From: a virus
Strand: one strand, 5' to 3'
IMG/VR virus record: IMGVR_UViG_3300048839_001229
Location: 1 to 27,909 of that record
Length of the DNA: 27,909 nt
Shown: piece by piece, positions 14,787-20,321 of the stretch
How positions within the stretch are numbered: the stretch's first letter is position 1
Layout of the letters: every line of letters starts with the position of its first letter
Notes under the pieces: generated by a model
What the model was told of the DNA's origin: nothing
The model's database searches: none
What the model saw: the letters and a program-made list of their open reading frames with translations, nothing else
Position numbers and translations under genes: made by a program

Positions 14787-15266
14787 ATGGATGAACAGAA
14801 AATGCTGCTCCATGGCCTGTGGCGGAAAGCCTGGAAGGCCACCGAACCGATCCTGGTCCCATGCCGGACGAAGAGCAACGCGATCAAGCTTCGCTTCGCC
14901 TTGTACAACTCCGTTCGGTTTGTCCGGGCGGGGAAGGAGAATGCGGACGAAACGCTCCGCGAAGCGGCGGAGAACGTTTCCATCGGCACGCTGGAAGGAG
15001 ATCCGACGACGCTGGTTTTGCAGCGGCGGACGCTTTCCGAGACCATGAAGACAATCGCGGCGATTCTTGCCGACGAGGGGGCAGGCCCAGGTGCCGAGGT
15101 CGGGGCCGGAGGAAGCGCCTTCGGCCCGACCTTCGAACTCCCGGCAGAAGCCAAAACCGGGGAGCAGCTCCTGGCCGAGGCCTCACAGGAACGGTTGAAG
15201 CGCCTGCTCTCCGAACAGGAAGGCGAGCCGGCCGCCAGTCGAGTCACACCATACTACACCCGCTGA
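14787..15266 (+). CDS. Phage protein of unknown function (159 residues)
   Basis: The product starts MDEQKMLLHGLWRKAWKATE. Residues 25-50 contain KSNAIKLRFALYNSVRFVRA, a possible small alpha/beta or DNA-contacting stretch. Residues 95-125 are Gly/Ala-rich and probably flexible, and the C-terminal 35 residues are helical and charged (EQLLAEASQERLKRLLSEQE). The ribosome site is a loose GGAAGGG about 9 bases upstream. It is the first gene behind the promoter at 14639 and its stop lies just ahead of the next gene's ribosome site. No family is recognised. Confidence 0.75.
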   Translation: MDEQKMLLHGLWRKAWKATEPILVPCRTKSNAIKLRFALYNSVRFVRAGKENADETLREAAENVSIGTLEGDPTTLVLQRRTLSETMKTIAAILADEGAGPGAEVGAGGSAFGPTFELPAEAKTGEQLLAEASQERLKRLLSEQEGEPAASRVTPYYTR

Positions 15267-15283
15267 TGGGGAGGATTGAGGAA

Positions 15284-15658
15284 ATGACTGCACGATTCAA
15301 ACCGCACCACCCCGAGCACTATCCTGTAGCGTGGCACACCGCGGCCAAGCAAGCCCTCGCCGAGCCCGGGAGCTGGGTTTCCGTCGATTGGGCGCGGGGG
15401 CGGGCAGGCGCCGTGAGCCGAATGAAGCGCCTCCGGGCCTTCCGGGATGGGGTTGCAGCCTCTCCGCAGGCTATCCCCGGCGCGGCCGAGGCCCTGGCCA
15501 ATGGCCTGACACTCACCTTCCGCACCGTGCAGGCCGTGGGGGTGTGGGACGTGCAGCTGTGCTGGGCGCCTGCGCGAACCCGCGGGGAGGGGGAAGGGGA
15601 GTGGAAAGAGGATTTGGCCGCCGCTGCCGCCGTGGCGGGAAAGGGGGAATTGACATGA
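15284..15658 (+). CDS. Phage protein of unknown function (124 residues)
   Basis: I use ATG 15284, which has GGAGG nine bases upstream. An in-frame ATG at 15266 overlaps the previous stop but has no ribosome site. The product starts MTARFKPHHPEHYPVAWHTA and carries SWVSVDWARGRAGAVSRMKR, then RAFRDGVAASP and NGLTLTFRTVQAVGVWDVQL, a mixed alpha/beta pattern. The arrangement around WARGRAGAVSRMKRLRAF reminds me of small phage proteins found in early operons, but I cannot name a function. The stop overlaps the next start as ATGA. Confidence 0.75.
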   Translation: MTARFKPHHPEHYPVAWHTAAKQALAEPGSWVSVDWARGRAGAVSRMKRLRAFRDGVAASPQAIPGAAEALANGLTLTFRTVQAVGVWDVQLCWAPARTRGEGEGEWKEDLAAAAAVAGKGELT

Positions 15659-15873
15659 AAAGCCTGCTAAAAGCCTTATGCGAGCGTCTGCGTGCACGCC
15701 GCGATCACGTTACCAAAGAGATCGAGGTCCGAGGCGTTCTCTATGATCCAACTTACGGGCCTAGCAGCATTACAGAAACTATTACCATTATCGACTTTGA
15801 TAAGTTGCTGCAGGAAATAGATGAATTTGCAAAAGAATTTGCAGAAAAACCAGAGCCTGGGAGGCAATCATGA
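15655..15873 (+). CDS. Small phage protein of unknown function (72 residues)
   Basis: The ATG at 15655 overlaps the previous stop (ATGA). The product starts MKSLLKALCERLRARRDHVT, has a central beta-like stretch (EVRGVLYDPTYG) and ends in an acidic helix (DKLLQEIDEFAKEFAEKPEP). The base composition of 15700-15850 is clearly more AT-rich than the surroundings, which hints at a different origin. No family is recognised. Translation is probably coupled to the neighbours on both sides. Confidence 0.75.
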   Translation: MKSLLKALCERLRARRDHVTKEIEVRGVLYDPTYGPSSITETITIIDFDKLLQEIDEFAKEFAEKPEPGRQS

Positions 15874-16310
15874 CACGAGAGCTTGAATGCGTCGTTGCAG
15901 ACCTGAAACAGCAGGCGCGTGACGCCGAGAAAGAGCGCGACGCCCTGCGCGCCGAGCTTGATGCGCTGAAGGGGCAGGAGCCGTTCGATGCAGACGACCA
16001 TAACCGATTCCGAGAAGCGTTCGAGAGGGCGCTGCAAGACGGTAACTGGCCAAACACTAGAAAGGGGCATGGGTATCGCTCACCGAGGACTCAGATGGCG
16101 TGGGGTCTGGCGTTCTCTGCCGTCAATCACCTGCGACTCTACGCCCGCCCAATTCCTGCGAGTGTGCCGGAAGGGTGGCAGATGGTCCCGATTGAGCCGA
16201 CGCAGGAAATGCTGAAGGCTATGGAAGAGCAGTGGATGCGTGGGGCAAGTATTGATATGGCTCGTCGGGAGTACAAAGCAATGCTCGCCGCAGCACCGGA
16301 GGTGAAATGA
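15870..16310 (+). CDS. Phage protein with coiled-coil start and a common C-terminal phage motif
   Basis: The 146-residue product begins with a coiled coil (residues 1-35, with LKQQARDAEKERDALRAELD). The middle has NRFREAFERALQDGNW and SPRTQMAWGLAFSAVNHL. The C-terminus reads PEGWQMVPIEPTQEMLKAME and REYKAMLAAAPEV. The end matches a short module (W-x-x-V-P-x-E-P-T ... Y-x-A-M-L-A-A-A-P) that I know from the ends of many unrelated phage accessory proteins, a mark of modular exchange. Its function is unknown. Start and stop both overlap neighbours as ATGA. Confidence 0.8.
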   Translation: MTRELECVVADLKQQARDAEKERDALRAELDALKGQEPFDADDHNRFREAFERALQDGNWPNTRKGHGYRSPRTQMAWGLAFSAVNHLRLYARPIPASVPEGWQMVPIEPTQEMLKAMEEQWMRGASIDMARREYKAMLAAAPEVK

Positions 16311-16543
16311 TGCTGAATCCAACCACAGTAGTTAAGCAACTTGAGACTCTCGAATCCGACCTCGCCACCGCAGAGCAGGACTCCCGCCAGAAGCAGGCGC
16401 GGATTGAGCGGCTGGAAGGGATGGTGAAGGAGTTGCGGGAGGCGCTAGAAGTAGCCGTTCGGCAGAACGATTACGACATGCTGATGACCGGCGACGAATT
16501 ACGCTCTTGCGCGGAAATCCTCAAGAACACGGAGGATGCCTGA
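16307..16543 (+). CDS. Coiled-coil small phage protein (78 residues)
   Basis: The product starts MMLNPTTVVKQLETLESDLA and is nearly all helix with heptad-like spacing (QKQARIERLEGMVKELREAL). It ends SCAEILKNTEDA. Two ATG codons in tandem overlap the preceding stop, so the first or second may be used. It probably forms a dimer or binds a coiled-coil partner, perhaps the product of the gene before it, which also starts with a coiled coil. No function is known to me. Confidence 0.75.
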   Translation: MMLNPTTVVKQLETLESDLATAEQDSRQKQARIERLEGMVKELREALEVAVRQNDYDMLMTGDELRSCAEILKNTEDA

Positions 16544-16833
16544 TGCCCCCTCTCCTGCCCGGCTACGCCTACGCCGACACCCCGCACGAGCTGACCGTCC
16601 AGCGTCCCGGCTACCGCTACGGCTGCCACAGCGAGCGCCTCGCCGATCCCAGTCCCCGCGGAAAGCCCACGGCCTACACCGCCCATCCTTGGTCGGCGAA
16701 TGCCGGTCGCCTGGTGGTTACGGAATGGCTTAGGCTCCCCTGCGGCCACGACAACCGGGCGAACGACTCGGCCTGCCATGGCTGCGCCAATCGCGGCCCG
16801 GTCGCCGGGGAAGTTATGGCAAAAACCGCTTGA
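16543..16833 (+). CDS. Small protein with a zinc-knuckle-like cysteine cluster
   Basis: The ATG at 16543 overlaps the previous stop (TGATG) and has GGAGG eight bases upstream. The 96-residue product has a Pro/Tyr-rich first half (MPPLLPGYAYADTPHE). Later comes RLPCGHDNRANDSACHGCAN, whose C-x-H and C-x-x-C spacing suits one bound zinc. Its last codons overlap the -35 of the promoter at 16830. It may bind nucleic acid or protein; the family is not recognised. Confidence 0.75.
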   Translation: MPPLLPGYAYADTPHELTVQRPGYRYGCHSERLADPSPRGKPTAYTAHPWSANAGRLVVTEWLRLPCGHDNRANDSACHGCANRGPVAGEVMAKTA

Positions 16834-16858
16834 CTCGCTGGGGCAAGCCCGCTAACGT
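16830..16858 (+). promoter_or_regulatory. Phage promoter with shared extended motif, copy 2
   Basis: TTGACT and TAACGT are 17 bases apart. ACCGCTTG (16825), CTGGGG (16838) and TAACGT (16853) repeat the motif at 14634-14667 with identical spacing. The predicted start of the RNA falls at about 16865. Confidence 0.7.
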
Positions 16859-16864
16859 AGCCGC

Positions 16865-16909
16865 ATCGCCGCACCGTTGGGCATACCGGCAAGCACCCAA
16901 CGCGGCGAT
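16865..16909 (+). promoter_or_regulatory. 5' leader hairpin at the predicted transcript start
   Basis: ATCGCCG (16865-16871) pairs with CGGCGAT (16903-16909), and CGTTGGG (16875-16881) with CCCAACG (16896-16902), leaving a three-base bulge. That gives 14 pairs, beginning about where the RNA from the promoter at 16830 should start. A 5'-terminal stem usually protects mRNA; a terminator for the preceding unit is the alternative. Confidence 0.7.
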
Positions 16910-16962
16910 TTCCTTTCAATTGCCTGCCAACCGCAAAGCGCCAAAGGCGCATGGAGATCAAA

Positions 16963-17508
16963 ATGGCCAAGCAAGAACCCACCGTGGAAACCGTCACCAT
17001 GACTGACGGTCGTGTCGTCGACTTCGCCGGCAAGCGCAAGCTGCTCAAGGAAGCCATCGAAACCGCTGGCGGCGAAGTCCAGATCCGCCTGGACTTCCGC
17101 AACGGCGAAACCCGCCTCTTCACCATCCCGCACGCCATGCTGAACAAGTTCGCCGCCCACGGCGCCGAGCAGAAGCTCGGTGACGAGATCGCCGGCCTGG
17201 ACGATATCGAAGACTGCGTGCTCGCCGTCGACAACCTGATCGACCGCCTTTACAACGGCGAGTGGGGCGTCCGCCGCGAAGCGAATGGCATGGCCGGCAC
17301 CTCCGTCCTGGTCCGCGCCCTGGTCGAGCACACCGGCAAGACCGTCGAGGCGATCAAGGCCTTCCTCGCCAACAAGTCCCAGGCCGAGAAGGTCGCCCTG
17401 CGCAACAACCCGAAGGTCAAGCCCATCGTCGATCGCATCGAGAGCGAGAAGGCTGCGAAGAAGTCGTCCGTCGACACCGACGCCCTGCTCGACGAGCTGG
17501 CCGTCTAA
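16963..17508 (+). CDS. Paralogue B of a duplicated phage protein family, probably highly expressed
   Basis: ATG 16963 is preferred because GGAG stands six bases upstream; an in-frame ATG at 16951 lies on top of that site. The 181-residue product starts MAKQEPTVETVTMTDGRVVD. It aligns with the product at 13031 through the LxxGxW segment (RLYNGEWGVRRE), the conserved VALRNNPKVKPIVDRIESEK helix and the C-terminal LLxEL tail (TDALLDELAV). Codons are strongly biased to C- and G-ending forms. The gene has its own promoter, a protective 5' hairpin and a strong terminator, which together point to an abundant product. The function is unknown. Confidence 0.88.
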   Translation: MAKQEPTVETVTMTDGRVVDFAGKRKLLKEAIETAGGEVQIRLDFRNGETRLFTIPHAMLNKFAAHGAEQKLGDEIAGLDDIEDCVLAVDNLIDRLYNGEWGVRREANGMAGTSVLVRALVEHTGKTVEAIKAFLANKSQAEKVALRNNPKVKPIVDRIESEKAAKKSSVDTDALLDELAV

Positions 17509-17569
17509 CCGCGACCAGGCCTGGCCGGCAGGCGACGCCGGCTGACTCAAGGGAACAGACCTTGGCGAA

Positions 17570-17614
17570 CGCGGCCCCTGGGGATTGCCTCCCTCCAGGG
17601 GCCGCGGCGCTTTT
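17570..17614 (+). terminator. Strong intrinsic terminator after paralogue B
   Basis: CGCGGCCCCTGG (17570-17581) and CCAGGGGCCGCG (17595-17606) form a 12-bp perfect stem with a 13-base loop; GGCGC-type bases and four T follow. A second GC hairpin lies just upstream near 17525-17543. Confidence 0.8.
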
Positions 17615-17646
17615 GCTGGGCGTGGGGCGCGGGCGGGTAAAACTGT

Positions 17647-17676
17647 TTGACGTGGAGGGTTATTCCGCGGTATTAT
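17647..17676 (+). promoter_or_regulatory. Sigma70-type promoter of the long replication operon
   Basis: TTGACG (17647-17652) and TATTAT (17671-17676) are 18 bases apart, each 5 of 6 to consensus. It directly follows a terminator and precedes the first gene of the long unit by 58 bases. Confidence 0.75.
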
Positions 17677-17682
17677 TGCGGC

Positions 17683-17700
17683 GTAATCCCGATGGATTAC
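17683..17700. promoter_or_regulatory. Palindromic operator candidate at the transcript start
   Basis: GTAATCC and GGATTAC are separated by CGAT, a dyad with 7-bp arms. It begins 7 bases after the -10 and so covers the start point. The same TAATCC-N4-GGATTA spacing recurs at 27494-27509. Confidence 0.65.
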
Positions 17701-17733
17701 ACATTCCCCTTACCCACTGACCTGGAGCTTACA

Positions 17734-18030
17734 ATGGCCGATTCCCTTTACAAACGCCTGACCGACGCAGAGGCTGCCGCAGCGGCGGACCAATCCACTG
17801 CCCTCACCAACATGGCCGGGTTCGCCGCTGGAACCGATGATTGGAAGTATTGGTTCCAGATCCAGCACTCCCATGCAGCCCGCGCTGCCAGCATTGATGA
17901 AGAGCTGTCCTCGATGCTGTCCGTTGGCGCAGCCCCCTACCTCGCGCAGTTCGAGGCTGGCACGATCACCGTCCGGGAACTGGTCGATGCCTTGGCTGCG
18001 GTCAAGGCCGGGCTTCTCGCGCCGATCTGA
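17734..18030 (+). CDS. Small phage protein of unknown function (98 residues)
   Basis: ATG 17734 has GGAG eight bases upstream; a longer frame would start inside the promoter. The product starts MADSLYKRLTDAEAAAAADQ and is mostly helical with a WKYWFQIQHSHAARAASIDE segment. It ends in a second pair of helices (FEAGTITVRELVDALAAVKA). No motif is recognised. As first gene of the long unit it should be expressed early if this is the early operon. Confidence 0.75.
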   Translation: MADSLYKRLTDAEAAAAADQSTALTNMAGFAAGTDDWKYWFQIQHSHAARAASIDEELSSMLSVGAAPYLAQFEAGTITVRELVDALAAVKAGLLAPI

Positions 18031-18042
18031 TCTTTCCTTCAC

Positions 18043-18061
18043 GGCGGGCGGCCAGCCCGCC
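18043..18061 (+). other. Perfect hairpin between two early genes
   Basis: GGCGGGC and GCCCGCC form a 7-bp stem around a five-base loop. No T run follows, so pausing, partial termination or RNA processing is more likely than full termination. The next gene starts 26 bases downstream. Confidence 0.6.
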
Positions 18062-18086
18062 ACATCCTACAGACCTGGAGGCAACC

Positions 18087-18611
18087 ATGTCACACTTCAA
18101 CCCGCTCGAAGGCTCTTTCGACGACCTCGAAGAGCTGATGGATGAATCAGCGAGCCTTGCGGCGATGCCCAAAGCCGCGAGAGGCAAAGCCCCAACCCCG
18201 GACCTCGACGACCTCGACAGCTTGCTGGAGGAATCCACCGCCCTGGCGGGGGCTAAAAAAGCCAAGGCGCAGGGCCGGAAACTCACCGGCGAGCAGGCAG
18301 CACTGCTTGAAGTCAATCGCCTCGCGGCTGAAGCAGAACTGTGGATCACTCAGTCCTGCGTCGCGCACGTCACAGTCACCGGCTGCGCACAATGCCATAC
18401 CGAGCGAGAGGACTTCGCCGGATGGTACGCCTACCAGACCCAGCGGAAAGGGAAAGCCCGTCGGCTTCTCCGCGTGCATGCGCCGGAAGACTTTCTTCCC
18501 CGTACGCAGTACATCAGCCGCCACATCGCCGGGTGGTGCCCGACCTGCCTCGTTTCTCTCCCTGTCGCCACGCACGGCGATATCGACCTGCTCGAAACCC
18601 TCGCCAAATGA
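18087..18611 (+). CDS. Cysteine-pair (zinc-binding) phage protein of unknown function
   Basis: The 174-residue product starts MSHFNPLEGSFDDLEELMDE, with GGAGG five bases before the ATG. The first 60 residues hold two similar acidic leucine segments (DDLEELMDESASL and DDLDSLLEESTAL). The C-terminal half has VTGCAQCHTERE at about 91-102 and AGWCPTCLVSLP near 148-159. Two CxxC pairs about 53 residues apart suit a zinc ribbon. Between them are basic residues (QRKGKARRLLRV). It may bind nucleic acid; the family is not recognised. Confidence 0.8.
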   Translation: MSHFNPLEGSFDDLEELMDESASLAAMPKAARGKAPTPDLDDLDSLLEESTALAGAKKAKAQGRKLTGEQAALLEVNRLAAEAELWITQSCVAHVTVTGCAQCHTEREDFAGWYAYQTQRKGKARRLLRVHAPEDFLPRTQYISRHIAGWCPTCLVSLPVATHGDIDLLETLAK

Positions 18612-18619
18612 GGTCTGCC

Positions 18620-18847
18620 ATGCCCGATCAATTCTCCCAGGCAAATAAGCCTGCCCGTCTCCAGCGCCCGTACCGTGGTGGGGCAAGCAATCCCGATCAT
18701 TTCCGCTTCCCCAGGCACTCGGGGATTCGGCACCGCCAAGTCTTCACCGACCCGCCGCAGGTCCGCTTCGCCGAAGCCTGCGCATGGGTCGCGGTCGCAG
18801 CTCTTATCATCGTGTTTTTGTTCTTCGTTCTCGGACTGGAGTCCTGA
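18620..18847 (+). CDS. Small single-pass membrane protein (75 residues)
   Basis: ATG 18620 has GAGG six bases upstream. ATG 18608 overlaps the previous stop and would add four residues. The N-terminal 50 residues are polar and basic (NKPARLQRPYRGGASNPDHF). The C-terminal 25 form one membrane helix (EACAWVAVAALIIVFLFFVL). By the positive-inside rule the basic N-terminus should face the cytoplasm. Early phage membrane proteins sometimes act in host takeover or superinfection exclusion, but this role is not shown here. Confidence 0.75.
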   Translation: MPDQFSQANKPARLQRPYRGGASNPDHFRFPRHSGIRHRQVFTDPPQVRFAEACAWVAVAALIIVFLFFVLGLES

Positions 18848-18849
18848 TC

Positions 18850-19080
18850 ATGCCCTCCTATTTCCCCCAGACCCTCGTTCCGGCCTATGGCCGGGATTAC
18901 AAGTCCTCGAAAGAGGTCAAGGCGGATCTTCTCGCCGGAAAGGATTTCCGGGCAGAGCCCTCTGGCCAGATGTGTTCGATTCGAGACTTGCCCGTCGGCA
19001 CGGAAGTCCTCGTCCGCTACCGCGGCTTGCGGCAGGTGATGGTGTTCAAGGTCCCGGCACGCACGGACAAGGAGAGCTGA
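18850..19080 (+). CDS. Conserved small phage protein with DYKS motif (76 residues)
   Basis: ATG 18850 has GGAG eight bases upstream. The product reads MPSYFPQTLVPAYGRDYKSS, then KEVKADLLAGKDFRAEP and SIRDLPVGTEVLVRYRGLRQ. The VPAYGRDYKS...KDF pattern is one I have met in many small phage proteins of replication regions, and none has a function I know. The C-terminal half looks like a small beta barrel. It is packed within three bases of both neighbours. Confidence 0.8.
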   Translation: MPSYFPQTLVPAYGRDYKSSKEVKADLLAGKDFRAEPSGQMCSIRDLPVGTEVLVRYRGLRQVMVFKVPARTDKES

Positions 19081-19081
19081 C

Positions 19082-19282
19082 ATGGCCCGCCCTCGCAAGG
19101 TAACACCTTCCGTCGAAAAGACAATCTGCCTCGCGCGCGATCTGGTGCTCGCCGTGGACCTTGAACTCTACTCCGAACTCGAAGGACGCATCCCTTTCGG
19201 CGCCTGGCAGAGGTATGTCGAAGCCCTGATCCGCGAGGATCTCAATCGCCGGGGAGTGCTGAAAGGAGTTCACAATGGCTAA
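19082..19282 (+). CDS. Small putative DNA-binding protein (ribbon-helix-helix-like, 66 residues)
   Basis: The product MARPRKVTPSVEKTICLARD continues with LVLAVDLELYSELEGRIPFG and AWQRYVEALIREDLNRRGVL. A basic start, one strand (KTICLARDLV) and two helices match the order of a ribbon-helix-helix DNA binder. If so, it may be a phage regulator, for example of one of the operators noted here. The call rests on order and size only. Its end overlaps the next gene by 8 bases. Confidence 0.7.
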   Translation: MARPRKVTPSVEKTICLARDLVLAVDLELYSELEGRIPFGAWQRYVEALIREDLNRRGVLKGVHNG

Positions 19283-19547
19283 GACCGACCTCCGGCGCAT
19301 CCACGCGCAGGCCTTCGACGGGCAAAAGACCCCAATCGGCCGCCCGCGACACTATTCCCGGCTGCGCAATGCGCTCTCCCGCCTGTCGGCACTTGCCTTC
19401 GACCAGCTCTACCCCGGCGACGTGATCGAGCTTACCCGAAACGATCTCGGGACAGGTGCGGTGTTCATCGGCACGCTCAAGGTCTCCGTCGGCGGGATCA
19501 GGGCGGAGTGGGACTACAAAGCAATTGCACGAGGAGAGTTTCTATGA
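19275..19547 (+). CDS. Small phage protein of unknown function (90 residues)
   Basis: The start overlaps the end of the gene before it, with GGAG six bases upstream. The product begins MAKTDLRRIHAQAFDGQKTP and has a basic N-terminal half (GRPRHYSRLRNALSRLSALA). A C-terminal set of strands follows (DVIELTRNDLGTGAVFIGTL). The basic helix followed by a beta unit could bind nucleic acid. No family is recognised. The stop overlaps the next start as ATGA. Confidence 0.7.
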   Translation: MAKTDLRRIHAQAFDGQKTPIGRPRHYSRLRNALSRLSALAFDQLYPGDVIELTRNDLGTGAVFIGTLKVSVGGIRAEWDYKAIARGEFL

Positions 19548-19879
19548 ACCAGTTATCCCTTCACCGCGCGGCCCAGCACGCCGCACCGGCAGTCTGCCAT
19601 TGCCATGCCTATCCCTTCCCCCATCGCGCTGGCGGAGGGAAATGCGAAGGCCCGGCCCCCTACGTCTGCTCCGATTGCGGGCAAGCCTGCGAGGGCAAGT
19701 GGGCGGATGAAGGCTACGGCCGCACCGAATTCTGGGGCCGGGTCTCCATCCATGAAGCCTGGAGTTTTGAATCCACTTGCTGCGCGGCGCCGGTGTATGC
19801 GAATCGAGCCGGCCTGCCCTACGCCGACCCTCCGCCGATGCGGAAGCCCCGCCACCACTACCACCGGAGCGAAGAATGA
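19544..19879 (+). CDS. Cysteine/histidine-rich zinc-binding phage protein (111 residues)
   Basis: ATG 19544 overlaps the previous stop. Near the N-terminus stand VCHCHAYPFPHRAGGGKCEG and then YVCSDCGQACEGKW, with a further STCCAAP near residue 80. Eight or more cysteines and several histidines suggest one or two zinc sites. The segment CHCHAYPFPHRxGGGKC is familiar to me from phage accessory proteins of unknown role. The C-terminus is basic (MRKPRHHYHRSEE). A nucleic-acid-binding adaptor is possible. Confidence 0.78.
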   Translation: MNQLSLHRAAQHAAPAVCHCHAYPFPHRAGGGKCEGPAPYVCSDCGQACEGKWADEGYGRTEFWGRVSIHEAWSFESTCCAAPVYANRAGLPYADPPPMRKPRHHYHRSEE

Positions 19880-20319
19880 CCCTCGAAACCAAACCGACGA
19901 AGATCTACCTGGCCTGCCCGTACTCCGCGCCGGAGTTTTCCCTTCGGGAACTCCGCGCTAGGATCGCCAGCCGCGTTGCCGCCTTTTTCATGTCCCGCGG
20001 GCATGTTGTGTTCAGCCCCATTACCCACGGCCATGAGATCGCGGAGTTCCTTCCCCCGGCACTCGCCTATGACCATGATTTCTGGATGGCTCAGTGCCTT
20101 CCGATGCTGGAGAGCTGCGACGTACTTGTGGTGGTGCCGCTCGCCGGCTGGGAGCATTCCCGCGGAGTCGCCGCGGAGCGCGCTGTCGCAAAAGACCTCT
20201 GCCTTGCGGAAGTTTTCTGGTCGTTGAACTCCCCGACGGCTCTGCTCACTGACTACCGCGGGCAGGCTCTGGCCGATCAATCCCTCTTAACCCCCACCAC
20301 CCACTCAATCGAGGCCTGA
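19876..20319 (+). CDS. DUF1937-type nucleoside deoxyribosyltransferase-like protein
   Basis: The 147-residue product starts at ATG 19876, which overlaps the previous stop. It reads KIYLACPYSAPEF, then GHVVFSPITHGHEIAEFLPP, DHDFWMAQCLPMLESCDVLV and GWEHSRGVAAERAVA. These are the signatures of DUF1937, which shares the fold of nucleoside 2-deoxyribosyltransferases; the D-x-x-x-x-x-D/E segment and the SRGVAAE segment match the expected base and sugar site. Such enzymes may recycle or modify nucleotides for phage DNA. The actual substrate is unknown. Confidence 0.85.
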   Translation: MTLETKPTKIYLACPYSAPEFSLRELRARIASRVAAFFMSRGHVVFSPITHGHEIAEFLPPALAYDHDFWMAQCLPMLESCDVLVVVPLAGWEHSRGVAAERAVAKDLCLAEVFWSLNSPTALLTDYRGQALADQSLLTPTTHSIEA

Positions 20320-20321
20320 TT

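Noticed and set aside
14429-15247. 272-residue minus-strand frame
   Set aside because: Runs across the inverted repeat and array and antisense to the gene at 14787; Ser/Arg/Pro-rich without motif.
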